Assembly (NCBI RefSeq): GCF_963576545.1
Contig: NW_026870588.1
Span: 124,001-188,000, forward strand
From: Limanda limanda
Taxonomy: Eukaryota > Chordata > Actinopteri > Pleuronectiformes > Pleuronectidae
Direction: 5' to 3'
Length of the DNA stretch: 64,000 nt
The position numbers and the translations under genes were made by a program. Positions 22,227 to 35,065 of the stretch are shown here, piece after piece (position 1 is the first letter of the stretch; the number at the start of each line of letters is the position of its first letter). The notes under the pieces were generated by a model. The model did not search any database. It worked only from the letters and a program-made list of their open reading frames with translations, and was not told where the DNA came from.

Positions 22227-25200
22227 GTTATTCAAGAATATCTCCTCAGATTTGGGGGAATTTCGTCGGTCGACCTCTTCCGAAGGTCGTACAAGCTCGG
22301 GGATGGTACCAATCGATCCGCAGGACCCAAACTAGTCCAGATGCAACCACTTTCCAAGTCTCTCCGACCTTCACAAAAAAAGTTATTCAAGAATATCTCT
22401 TTCTCCTATGTGCTTTCATCCCTAACCCTAACCCTTCCGAAAGTCGGAGAAGCTCAAGGATGGTACCGATCGATGCGCGCTACCCCATTTAGTGGGGGTA
22501 GAGCCTACTTGCAAGTCTCTCCGACCTTCACAAAAAAAGTTATTCAAGAATATCTCTTTCTCCTATGTGCTTTCATCCCTAACCCTAACCCTAACCCTTC
22601 CGAAAGTCGGAGAAGCTCAAGGATGGTACCGATCGATGTGCGCTACCCCATTTAGTGGGGGTAGAGCCTACTTGCAAGTCTCTCCGACCTTCACAAAAAA
22701 AGTTATTCAAGAATATCTCTTTCTCCTATGTGCTTTCATCCCTAACCCTAACCCTAACCCTTCCGAAAGTCGGAGAAGCTCAAGGATGGTACCGATCGAT
22801 GCGCGCTACCCCATTTAGTGGGGGTAGAGCCTACTTGCAAGTCTCTCCGACCTTCACAAAAAAAGTTATTCAAGAATATCTCCTCAGATTTGGGGGAATT
22901 TCGTCGGTCGACCTCTTCCGAAGGTCGTACAAGCTCGGGGATGGTACCAATCGATCCGCAGGACCCAAATTAGTCCAGATGCAACCACTTTCCAAGTCTC
23001 TCCGACCTTCACAAAAAAAGTTATTCAAGAATATCTCTTTCTCCTATGTGCTTTCATCCCTAACCCTAACCCTAACCCTTCCGAAAGTCGGAGAAGCTCA
23101 AAGATGGTACCGATCGATGTGCGCTACCCCATTTAGTGGGGGTAGAGCCTACTTGCAAGTCTCTCCGACCTTCACAAAAAAAGTTATTCAAGAATATCTC
23201 TTTCTCCTATGTGCTTTCATCCCTAACCCTAACCCTTCCGAAAGTCGGAGAAGCTCAAAGATGGTACCGATCGATGCGCGCTACCCCATTTAGTGGGGGT
23301 AGAGCCTACTTGCAAGTCTCTCCGACCTTCACAAAAAAAGTTATTCAAGAATATCTCCTCAGATTTGGGGGAATTTCGTCGGTCGACCTCTTCCGAAGGT
23401 CGTACAAGCTCGGGGATGGTACCAATCGATCCGCAGGACCCAAATTAGTCCAGATGCAACCACTTTCCAAGTCTCTCCGACCTTCACAAAAAAAGTTATT
23501 CAAGAATATCTCTTTCTCCTATGTGCTTTCATCCCTAACCCTAACCCTAACCCTTCCAAAAGTCGGAGAAGCTCAAGGATGGTACCGATCGATGCGCGCT
23601 ACACTATTTAGTGGGGGTAGAGCCTACTTGCAAGTCTCTCCGACCTTCACAAAAAAAGTTATTCAAGAATATCTCTTTCTCCTATGTGCTTTCATCCCTA
23701 ACCCTAACCCTAACCCTTCCGAAAGTCGGAGAAGCTCAAGGATGGTACCGATCGATGCGCGCTACCCCATTTAGTGGGGGTAGAGCCTACTTGCAAGTCT
23801 CTCCGACCTTCACAAAGAAAAATTATTCAAGAATATCTCTTTCTCCTATGTGCTTTCATCCCTAACCCTAACCCTTCCGAAAGTCGGAGAAGCTCAAGGA
23901 TGGTACCGATCGATGCGCGCTACCCCATTTAGTGGGGGTAGAGCCTACTTGCAAGTCTCTCCGACCTTCACAAAAAAAGTTATTCAAGAATATCTCCTCA
24001 GATTTGGGGGAATTTCGTCGGTCGACCTCTTCCGAAGGTCGTACAAGCTCGGGGATGGTACCAATCGATCTGCAGGACCCAAATTAGTCCAGATGCAACC
24101 ACTTTCCAAGTCTCTCCGACCTTCACAAAAAAAGTTATTCAAGAATATCTCTTTCTCCTATGTGCTTTCATCCCTAACCCTAACCCTAACCCTTCCGAAA
24201 GTCGGAGAAGCTCAAGGATGGTACCGATCGATGCGCGCTACCCCATTTAGTGGGGGTAGAGCCTACTTGCAAGTCTCTCCGACCTTCACAAAAAAAGTTA
24301 TTCAAGAATATCTCCTCAGATTTGGGGGAATTTCGTCGGTCGACCTCTTCCGAAGGTCGTACAAGCTCGGGGATGGTACCAATCGATCCGCAGGACCCAA
24401 ATTAGTCCAGATGCAACCACTTTCCAAGTCTCTCCGACCTTCACAAAAAAAGTTATTCAAGAATATCTCTTTCTCCTATGTGCTTTCATCCCTAACCCTA
24501 ACCCTAACCCTTCCGAAAGTCGGAGAAGCTCAAGGATGGTACCGATCGATGCGCGCTACCCCATTTAGTGGGGGTAGAGCCTACTTGCAAGTCTCTCCGA
24601 CCTTCACAAAAAAAGTTATTCAAGAATATCTCCTCAGATTTGGGGGAATTTCGTCGGTCGACCTCTTCCAAAGGTCGTACAAGCTCGGGGATGGTACCAA
24701 TCGATCTGCAGGACCCAAATTAGTCCAGATGCAACCACTTTCCAAGTCTCTCCGACCTTCACAAAAAAAGTTATTCAAGAATATCTCTTTCTCCTATGTG
24801 CTTTCATCCCTAACCCTAACCCTAACCCTTCCGAAAGTCGGAGAAGCTCAAGGATGGTACCGATCGATGCGCGCAACCCCATTTAGTGGGGGTAGAGCCT
24901 ACTTGCAAGTCTCTCCAACCTTCACAAAAAAAGTTATTCAAGAATATCTCTTTCTCCTATGTGCTTTCATCCCTAACCCTAACCCTAACCCTTCCGAAAG
25001 TCGGAGAAGCTCAAGGATGGTACCGATCGATGCGCGCTACCCCATTTAGTGGGGGTAGAGCCTACTTGCAAGTCTCTCCGACCTTCACAAAAAAAGTTAT
25101 TCAAGAATATCTCTTTCTCCTATGTGCTTTCATCCCTAACCCTAACCCTAACCCTTCCGAAAGTCGGAGAAGCTCAAGGATGGTACCGATCGATGCGCGC

Positions 25201-28200
25201 TACCCCATTTAGTGGGGGTAGAGCCTACTTGCAAGTCTCTCCGACCTTCACAAAAAAAGTTATTCAAGAATATCTCCTCAGATTTGGGGGAATTTCGTCG
25301 GTCGACCTCTTCCGAAGGTCGTACAAGCTCGGGGATGGTACCAATCGATCCGCAGGACCCAAATTAGTCCAGATGCAACCACTTTCCAAGTCTCTCCGAC
25401 CTTCACAAAAAAAGTTATTCAAGAATATCTCTTTCTCCTATGTGCTTTCATCCCTAACCCTAACCCTAACCCTTCCGAAAGTCGGAGAAGCTCAAGGATG
25501 GTACCGATCGATGCGCGCTACCCCATTTAGTGGGGGTAGAGCCTACTTGCAAGTCTCTCCGACCTTCACAAAAAAAGTTATTCAAGAATATCTCTTTCTC
25601 CTATGTGCTTTCATCCCTAACCCTAACCCTCACCCTTCCGAAAGTCGGAGAAGCTCAAGGATGGTACCGATCGATGCGCGCTACCCCATTTAGTGGGGGT
25701 AGAGCCTACTTGCAAGTCTCTCCGACCTTCACAAAAAAAGTTATTCAAGAATATCTCTTTCTCCTATGTGCTTTCATCCCTAACCCTAACCCTAACCCTT
25801 CCGAAAGTCGGAGAAGCTCAAGGATGGTACCGATCGATGCGCGCTACCCCATTTAGTGGGGGTAGAGCCTACTTGCAAGTCTCTCCGACCTTCACAAAAA
25901 AAGTTATTCAAGAATATCTCTTTCTCCTATGTGCTTTCATCCCTAACCCTAACCCTAACCCTTCCGAAAGTCGGAGAAGCTCAAGGACGGTACCGATCGA
26001 TGCGCGCTACCCCATTTAGTGGGGGTAGAGCCTACTTGCAAGTCTCTCCGACCTTCACAAAAAAAGTTATTCAAGAATATCTCCTCAGATTTGGGGGAAT
26101 TTCGTCGGTCGACCTCTTCCGAAGGTCGTACAAGCTCGGGGATGGTACCAATCGATCTGCAGGACCCAAATTAGTCCAGATGCAACCACTTTCCAAGTCT
26201 CTCCGACCTTCACAAAAAAAGTTATTCAAGAATATCTCTTTCTCCTATGTGCTTTCATCCCTAACCCTAACCCTAACCCTTCCGAAAGTCGGAGAAGCTC
26301 AAGGATGGTACCGATCGATGCGCGCTACCCCATTTAGTGGGGGTAGAGCCTACTTGCAAGTCTCTCCGACCTTCACAAAAAAAGTTATTCAAGAATATCT
26401 CTTTCTCCTATGTGCTTTCATCCCTAACCCTAACCCTAACCCTTCCGAAAGTCGGAGAAGCTCAAGGATGGTACCGATCGATGCGCGCAACCCCATTTAG
26501 TGGGGGTAGAGCCTACTTGCAAGTCTCTCCGACCTTCACAAAAAAAGTTATTCAAGAATATCTCTTTCTCCTAAGTGCTTTCATCCCTAACCCTAACCCT
26601 AACCCTTCCGAAAGTCGGAGAAGCTCAAGGATGGTACCGATCGATGCGCGCTACCCCATTTAGTGGGGGTAGAGCCTACTTGCAAGTCTCTCCGACCTTC
26701 ACAAAAAAAGTTATTCAAGAATATCTCTTTCTCCTATGTGCTTTCATCCCTAACCCTAACCCTAACCCTTCCGAAAGTCGGAGAAGCTCAAGGATGGTAC
26801 CGATCGATGCGCGCTACCCCATTTAGTGGGGGTAGAGCCTACTTGCAAGTCTCTCCGACCTTCACAAAAAAAGTTATTCAAGAATATCTCCTCAGATTTG
26901 GGGGAATTTCGTCGGTCGACCTCTTCCGAAGGTCGTACAAGCTCGGGGATGGTACCAATCGATTTGCAGGACCCAAATTAGTCCAGATGCAACCACTTTC
27001 CAAGTCTCTCCGACCTTCACAAAAAAAGTTATTCAAGAATATCTCTTTCTCCTATGTGCTTTCATCCCTAACCCTAACCCTAACCCTTCCGAAAGTCGGA
27101 GAAGCTCAAGGATGGTACCGATCGATGCGCGCAACCCCATTTAGTGGGGGTAGAGCCTACTTGCAAGTCTCTCCGACCTTCACAAAAAAAGTTATTCAAG
27201 AATATCTCTTTCTCCTATGTGCTTTCATCCCTAACCCTAACCCTAACCCTTCCGAAAGTCGGAGAAGCTCAAGGATGGTACTGATCGATGCGCGCTACCC
27301 CATTTAGTGGGGGTAGAGCCTACTTGCAAGTCTCTCCGACCTTCACAAAAAAAGTTATTCAAGAATATCTCTTTCTCCTATGTGCTTTCATCCCTAACCC
27401 TAACCCTAACCCTTCCGAAAGTCGGAGAAGCTCAAGGATGGTACCGATCGATGCGCGCTACCCCATTTAGTGGGGGTAGAGCCTACTTGCAAGTCTCTCC
27501 GACCTTCACAAAAAAAGTTATTCAAGAATATCTCCTCAGATTTGGGGGAATTTCGTCGGTCGACCTCTTCCGAAGGTCGTACAAGCTCGGGGATGGTACC
27601 AATCGATCCGCAGGACCCAAATTAGTCCAGATGCAACCACTTTCCAAGTCTCTCCGACCTTCACAAAAAAAGTTATTCAAGAATATCTCTTTCTCCTATG
27701 TGCTTTCATCCCTAACCCTAACCCTAACCCTTCCGAAAGTCGGAGAAGCTCAAGGATGGTACCGATCGATGTGCGCTACCCCATTTAGTGGGGGTAGAGC
27801 CTACTTGCAAGTCTCTCCGACCTTCACAAAAAAAGTTATTCAAGAATATCTCTTTCTCCTATGTGCTTTCATCCCTAACCCTAACCCTCACCCTTCCGAA
27901 AGTCGGAGAAGCTCAAGGATGGTACCGATCGATGCGCGCTACCCCATTTAGTGGGGGTAGAGCCTACTTGCAAGTCTCTCCGACCTTCACAAAAAAAGTT
28001 ATTCAAGAATATCTCTTTCTCCTATGTGCTTTCATCCCTAACCCTAACCCTAACCCTTCCGAAAGTCGGAGAAGCTCAAGGACGGTACCGATCGATGCGC
28101 GCTACCCCATTTAGTGGGGGTAGAGCCTACTTGCAAGTCTCTCCGACCTTCACAAAAAAAGTTATTCAAGAATATCTCCTCAGATTTGGGGGAATTTCGT

Positions 28201-28953
28201 CGGTCGACCTCTTCCGAAGGTCGTACAAGCTCGGGGATGGTACCAATCGATCTGCAGGACCCAAATTAGTCCAGATGCAACCACTTTCCAAGTCTCTCCG
28301 ACCTTCACAAAAAAAGTTATTCAAGAATATCTCTTTCTCCTATGTGCTTTCATCCCTAACCCTAACCCTAACCCTTCCGAAAGTCGGAGAAGCTCAAAGA
28401 TGGTACCGATCGATGCGCGCTACCCCATTTAGTGGGGGTAGAGCCTACTTGCAAGTCTCTCCGACCTTCACAAAAAAAGTTATTCAAGAATATCTCTTTC
28501 TCCTATGTGCTTTCATCCCTAACCCTAACCCTTCCGAAAGTCGGAGAAGCTCAAGGATGGTACCGATCGATGCGCGCTACCCCATTTAGTGGGGGTAGAG
28601 CCTACTTGCAAGTCTCTCCGACCTTCACAAAAAAAGTTATTCAAGAATATCTCCTCAGATTTGGGGGAATTTCGTCGGTCGACCTCTTCCGAAGGTCGTA
28701 CAAGCTCGGGGATGGTACCAATCGATCCGCAGGACCCAAATTAGTCCAGATGCAACCACTTTCCAAGTCTCTCCGACCTTCACAAAAAAAGTTATTCAAG
28801 AATATCTCTTTCTCCTATGTGCTTTCATCCCTAACCCTAACCCTAACCCTTCCAAAAGTCGGAGAAGCTCAAGGATGGTACCGATCGATGCGCGCTACCC
28901 CATTTAGTGGGGGTAGAGCCTACTTGCAAGTCTCTCCGACCTTCACAAAAAAA
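22227..28953 (+). repeat. Mixed region of A runs and B units without one clear period
   Basis: Three A' units occur between 22.4 and 24 kb. Local oddities include AAACTAGTCC in a B unit near 22332, GCTACACTATTTAG near 23603, and CACAAAGAAAAATTATTC near 23816, a 1-bp longer A-tract junction. Weak duplication is seen: the CCCTCA telomere variant (25631, 27889) and GGACGGTACC units (25988, 28083) recur about 2.1-2.3 kb apart, differing by one A unit. The TATGTG to TAAGTG change at 26574 is private. Confidence 0.8.
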
Positions 28954-31363
28954 GTTATTCAAGAATATCTCTTTCTCCTATGTGCTTTCATCCCTAACCC
29001 TAACCCTTCCGAAAGTCGGAGAAGCTCAAGGATGGTACCGATCGATGCGCGCAACCCCATTTAGTGGGGGTAGAGCCTACTTGCAAGTCTCTCCGACCTT
29101 CACAAAAAAAGTTATTCAAGAATATCTCTTTCTCCTATGTGCTTTCATCCCTAACCCTAACCCTAACCCTTCCGAAAGTCGGAGAAGCTCAAGGATGGTA
29201 CCGATCGATGCGCGCTACCCCATTTAGTGGGGGTAGAGCCTACTTGCAAGTCTCTCCGACCTTCACAAAAAAAGTTATTCAAGAATATCTCTTTCTCCTA
29301 TGTGCTTTCATCCCTAACCCTAACCCTAACCCTTCCGAAAGTCGGAGAAGCTCAAGGATGGTACCGATCGATGCGCGCTACCCCATTTAGTGGGGGTAGA
29401 GCCTACTTGCAAGTCTCTCCGACCTTCACAAAAAAAGTTATTCAAGAATATCTCCTCAGATTTGGGGGAATTTCGTCGGTCGACCTCTTCCGAAGGTCGT
29501 ACAAGCTCGGGGATGGTACCAATCGATCCGCAGGACCCAAATTAGTCCAGATGCAACCACTTTCCAAGTCTCTCCGACCTTCACAAAAAAAGTTATTCAA
29601 GAATATCTCTTTCTCCTATGTGCTTTCATCCCTAACCCTAACCCTAACCCTTCCGAAAGTCGGAGAAGCTCAAGGATGGTACCGATCGATGCGCGCTACC
29701 CCATTTAGTGGGGGTAGAGCCTACTTGCAAGTCTCTCCGACCTTCACAAAAAAAGTTATTCAAGAATATCTCTTTCTCCTATGTGCTTTCATCCCTAACC
29801 CTAACCCTCACCCTTCCGAAAGTCGGAGAAGCTCAAGGATGGTACCGATCGATGCGCGCTACCCCATTTAGTGGGGGTAGAGCCTACTTGCAAGTCTCTC
29901 CGACCTTCACAAAAAAAGTTAATCAAGAATATCTCTTTCTCCTATGTGCTTTCATCCCTAACCCTAACCCTAACCCTTCCGAAAGTCGGAGAAGCTCAAG
30001 GATGGTACCGATCGATGCGCGCTACCCCATTTAGTGGGGGTAGAGCCTACTTGCAAGTCTCTCCGACCTTCACAAAAAAAGTTATTCAAGAATATCTCTT
30101 TCTCCTATGTGCTTTCATCCCTAACCCTAACCCTAACCCTTCCGAAAGTCGGAGAAGCTCAAGGACGGTACCGATCGATGTGCGCTACCCCATTTAGTGG
30201 GGGTAGAGCCTACTTGCAAGTCTCTCCGACCTTCACAAAAAAAGTTATTCAAGAATATCTCTTTCTCCTATGTGCTTTCATCCCTAACCCTAACCCTAAC
30301 CCTTCCGAAAGTCGGAGAAGCTCAAGGATGGTACCGATCGATGCGCGCAACCCCATTTAGTGGGGGTAGAGCCTACTTGCAAGTCTCTCCGACCTTCACA
30401 AAAAAAGTTATTCAAGAATATCTCCTCAGATTTGGGGGAATCGGTCGACCTCTTTCGAAGGTCGTACAAGCTCGGGGATGGTACCAATCGATCCGCAGGA
30501 CCCAAATTAGTCCAAATGCAACCACTTTCCAAGTCTCTCCGACCTTCACAAAAAAAGTTATTCAAGAATATCTCTTTCTCCTATGTGCTTTCATCCCTAA
30601 CCCTAACCCTAACCCTTCCGAAAGTCGGAGAAGCTCAAGGATGGTACCGATCGATGCGCGCTACCCCATTTAGTGGGGGTAGAGCCTACTTGCAAGTCTC
30701 TCCGACCTTCACAAAAAAAGTTATTCAAGAATATCTCTTTCTCCTATGTGCTTTCATCCCTAACCCTAACCCTCACCCTTCCGAAAGTCGGAGAAGCTCA
30801 AGGATGGTACCGATCGATGTGCGCTACCCCATTTAGTGGGGGTAGAGCCTACTTGCAAGTCTCTCCGACCTTCACAAAAAAAGTTATTCAAGAATATCTC
30901 TTTCTCCTATGTGCTTTCATCCCTAACCCTAACCCTAACCCTTCCGAAAGTCGGAGAAGCTCAAGGATGGTACCGATCGATGCGCGCTACCCCATTTAGT
31001 GGGGGTAGAGCCTACTTGCAAGTCTCTCCGACCTTCACAAAAAAAGTTATTCAAGAATATCTCCTCAGATTTGGGGGAATTTCGTCGGTCGACCTCTTCC
31101 GAAGGTCGTACAAGCTCGGGGATGGTACCAATCGATCCGCAGGACCCAAATTAGTCCAGATGCAACCACTTTCCAAGTCTCTCCGACCTTCACAAAAAAA
31201 GTTATTCAAGAATATCTCTTTCTCCTATGTGCTTTCATCCCTAACCCTAACCCTAACCCTTCCAAAAGTCGGAGAAGCTCAAGGATGGTACCGATCGATG
31301 CGCGCTACCCCATTTAGTGGGGGTAGAGCCTACTTGCAAGTCTCTCCGACCTTCACAAAAAAA
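28954..31363 (+). repeat. 2,410-bp higher-order repeat (H block), copy 1
   Basis: Unit order is A'-A-A-B-A-A-A-A-Bdel-A-A-B. Markers: CCCTCACCC at 29809 and 30774, GTTAATCAAG near 29920, GGACGGTACC near 30164, a 5-bp-deleted B at 30407-30556, and CCAAAAG at 31264, with a matching change at 28854 in the preceding unit. Confidence 0.87.
30407..30556 (+). repeat. 150-bp B variant with a 5-bp deletion (also 32818-32967 and 34427-34576)
   Basis: GGGGGAATTTCGTCGGTC is reduced to GGGGGAATCGGTC. These are the only non-155-bp B units in the window. They move with the H block, so one deletion event followed by block duplication explains all three. The deletion removes 5 bp and so breaks the 318-bp reading-frame register. 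Confidence 0.92.
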
Positions 31364-33774
31364 GTTATTCAAGAATATCTCTTTCTCCTATGTGCTTTCA
31401 TCCCTAACCCTAACCCTTCCGAAAGTCGGAGAAGCTCAAGGATGGTACCGATCGATGCGCGCAACCCCATTTAGTGGGGGTAGAGCCTACTTGCAAGTCT
31501 CTCCGACCTTCACAAAAAAAGTTATTCAAGAATATCTCTTTCTCCTATGTGCTTTCATCCCTAACCCTAACCCTAACCCTTCCGAAAGTCGGAGAAGCTC
31601 AAGGATGGTACCGATCGATGCGCGCTACCCCATTTAGTGGGGGTAGAGCCTACTTGCAAGTCTCTCCGACCTTCACAAAAAAAATTTATTCAAGAATATC
31701 TCTTTCTCCTATGTGCTTTCATCCCTAACCCTAACCCTAACCCTTCCGAAAGTCGGAGAAGCTCAAGGATGGTACCGATCGATGCGCGCTACCCCATTTA
31801 GTGGGGGTAGAGCCTACTTGCAAGTCTCTCCGACCTTCACAAAAAAAGTTATTCAAGAATATCTCCTCAGATTTGGGGGAATTTCGTCGGTCGACCTCTT
31901 CCGAAGGTCGTACAAGCTCGGGGATGGTACCAATCGATCCGCAGGACCCAAATTAGTCCAGATGCAACCACTTTCCAAGTCTCTCCGACCTTCACAAAAA
32001 AAGTTATTCAAGAATATCTCTTTCTCCTATGTGCTTTCATCCCTAACCCTAACCCTAACCCTTCCGAAAGTCGGAGAAGCTCAAGGATGGTACCGATCGA
32101 TGCGCGCTACCCCATTTAGTGGGGGTAGAGCCTACTTGCAAGTCTCTCCGACCTTCACAAAAAAAGTTATTCAAGAATATCTCTTTCTCCTATGTGCTTT
32201 CATCCCTAACCCTAACCCTCACCCTTCCGAAAGTCGGAGAAGCTCAAGGATGGTACCGATCGATGCGCGCTACCCCATTTAGTGGGGGTAGAGCCTACTT
32301 GCAAGTCTCTCCGACCTTCACAAAAAAAGTTAATCAAGAATATCTCTTTCTCCTATGTGCTTTCATCCCTAACCAAAACCCTAACCCTTCCGAAAGTCGG
32401 AGAAGCTCAAGGATGGTACCGATCGATGCGCGCTACCCCATTTAGTGGGGGTAGAGCCTACTTGCAAGTCTCTCCGACCTTCACAAAAAAAGTTATTCAA
32501 GAATATCTCTTTCTCCTATGTGCTTTCATCCCTAACCCTAACCCTAACCCTTCCGAAAGTCGGAGAAGCTCAAGGACGGTACCGATCGATGTGCGCTACC
32601 CCATTTAGTGGGGGTAGAGCCTACTTGCAAGTCTCTCCGACCTTCACAAAAAAAGTTATTCAAGAATATCTCTTTCTCCTATGTGCTTTCATCCCTAACC
32701 CTAACCCTAACCCTTCCGAAAGTCGGAGAAGCTCAAGGATGGTACCGATCGATGCGCGCAACCCCATTTAGTGGGGGTAGAGCCTACTTGCAAGTCTCTC
32801 CGACCTTCACAAAAAAAGTTATTCAAGAATATCTCCTCAGATTTGGGGGAATCGGTCGACCTCTTTCGAAGGTCGTACAAGCTCGGGGATGGTACCAATC
32901 GATCCGCAGGACCCAAATTAGTCCAAATGCAACCACTTTCCAAGTCTCTCCGACCTTCACAAAAAAAGTTATTCAAGAATATCTCTTTCTCCTATGTGCT
33001 TTCATCCCTAACCCTAACCCTAACCCTTCCGAAAGTCGGAGAAGCTCAAGGATGGTACCGATCGATGCGCGCTACCCCATTTAGTGGGGGTAGAGCCTAC
33101 TTGCAAGTCTCTCCGACCTTCACAAAAAAAGTTATTCAAGAATATCTCTTTCTCCTATGTGCTTTCATCCCTAACCCTAACCCTCACCCTTCCGAAAGTC
33201 GGAGAAGCTCAAGGATGGTACCGATCGATGTGCGCTACCCCATTTAGTGGGGGTAGAGCCTACTTGCAAGTCTCTCCGACCTTCACAAAAAAAGTTATTC
33301 AAGAATATCTCTTTCTCCTATGTGCTTTCATCCCTAACCCTAACCCTAACCCTTCCGAAAGTCGGAGAAGCTCAAGGATGGTACCGATCGATGCGCGCTA
33401 CCCCATTTAGTGGGGGTAGAGCCTACTTGCAAGTCTCTCCGACCTTCACAAAAAAAGTTATTCAAGAATATCTCCTCAGATTTGGGGGAATTTCGTCGGT
33501 CGACCTCTTCCGAAGGTCGTACAAGCTCGGGGATGGTACCAATCGATCCGCAGGACCCAAATTAGTCCAGATGCAACCACTTTCCAAGTCTCTCCGACCT
33601 TCACAAAAAAAGTTATTCAAGAATATCTCTTTCTCCTATGTGCTTTCATCCCTAACCCTAACCCTAACCCTTCCGAAAGTCGGAGAAGCTCAAGGATGGT
33701 ACCGATCGATGCGCGCTACCCCATTTAGTGGGGGTAGAGCCTACTTGCAAGTCTCTCCGACCTTCACAAAAAAA
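31364..33774 (+). repeat. H block, copy 2 (2,411 bp)
   Basis: Same order and markers as copy 1. It is one base longer because the A-tract junction near 31681 reads AAAAAAAATTTATTC. A private change near 32374 (CCAAAACC) breaks one CCCTAA, leaving three intact C-tracts. The deleted B lies at 32818-32967. Confidence 0.87.
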
Positions 33775-35065
33775 GTTATTCAAGAATATCTCTTTCTCCT
33801 ATGTGCTTTCATCCCTAACCCTAACCCTCACCCTTCCGAAAGTCGGAGAAGCTCAAGGATGGTACCGATCGATGCGCGCTACCCCATTTAGTGGGGGTAG
33901 AGCCTACTTGCAAGTCTCTCCGACCTTCACAAAAAAAGTTAATCAAGAATATCTCTTTCTCCTATGTGCTTTCATCCCTAACCCTAACCCTAACCCTTCC
34001 GAAAGTCGGAGAAGCTCAAGGATGGTACCGATCGATGCGCGCTACCCCATTTAGTGGGGGTAGAGCCTACTTGCAAGTCTCTCCGACCTTCACAAAAAAA
34101 GTTATTCAAGAATATCTCTTTCTCCTATGTGCTTTCATCCCTAACCCTAACCCTAACCCTTCCGAAAGTCGGAGAAGCTCAAGGACGGTACCGATCGATG
34201 TGCGCTACCCCATTTAGTGGGGGTAGAGCCTACTTGCAAGTCTCTCCGACCTTCACAAAAAAAGTTATTCAAGAATATCTCTTTCTCCTATGTGCTTTCA
34301 TCCCTAACCCTAACCCTAACCCTTCCGAAAGTCGGAGAAGCTCAAGGATGGTACCGATCGATGCGCGCAACCCCATTTAGTGGGGGTAGAGCCTACTTGC
34401 AAGTCTCTCCGACCTTCACAAAAAAAGTTATTCAAGAATATCTCCTCAGATTTGGGGGAATCGGTCGACCTCTTCCGAAGGTCGTACAAGCTCGGGGATG
34501 GTACCAATCGATCCGCAGGACCCAAATTAGTCCAAATGCAACCACTTTCCAAGTCTCTCCGACCTTCACAAAAAAAGTTATTCAAGAATATCTCTTTCTC
34601 CTATGTGCTTTCATCCCTAACCCTAACCCTAACCCTTCCGAAAGTCGGAGAAGCTCAAGGATGGTACCGATCGATGCGCGCTACCCCATTTAGTGGGGGT
34701 AGAGCCTACTTGCAAGTCTCTCCGACCTTCACAAAAAAAGTTATTCAAGAATATCTCTTTCTCCTATGTGCTTTCATCCCTAACCCTAACCCTCACCCTT
34801 CCGAAAGTCGGAGAAGCTCAAGGATGGTACCGATCGATGTGCGCTACCCCATTTAGTGGGGGTAGAGCCTACTTGCAAGTCTCTCCGACCTTCACAAAAA
34901 AAGTTATTCAAGAATATCTCTTTCTCCTATGTGCTTTCATCCCTAACCCTAACCCTAACCCTTCCGAAAGTCGGAGAAGCTCAAGGATGGTACCGATCGA
35001 TGCGCGCTACCCCATTTAGTGGGGGTAGAGCCTACTTGCAAGTCTCTCCGACCTTCACAAAAAAA
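33775..35065 (+). repeat. H block, partial copy 3
   Basis: It corresponds to copy 2 from 32166 onward (offset 1,609) and lacks the leading A'-A-A-B. GTTAATCAAG, GGACGGTACC, the deleted B (34427-34576) and the CCCTCA units (33829, 34794) are present. The deleted B has CTTCCGAAGG here but CTTTCGAAGG in copies 1 and 2. Confidence 0.85.

Noticed and set aside
30296..30565. 89-codon frames on the - strand at 30296, 32707 and 34316
   Set aside because: They appear only where the 5-bp-deleted B unit removes a stop codon, and are copies of one event.
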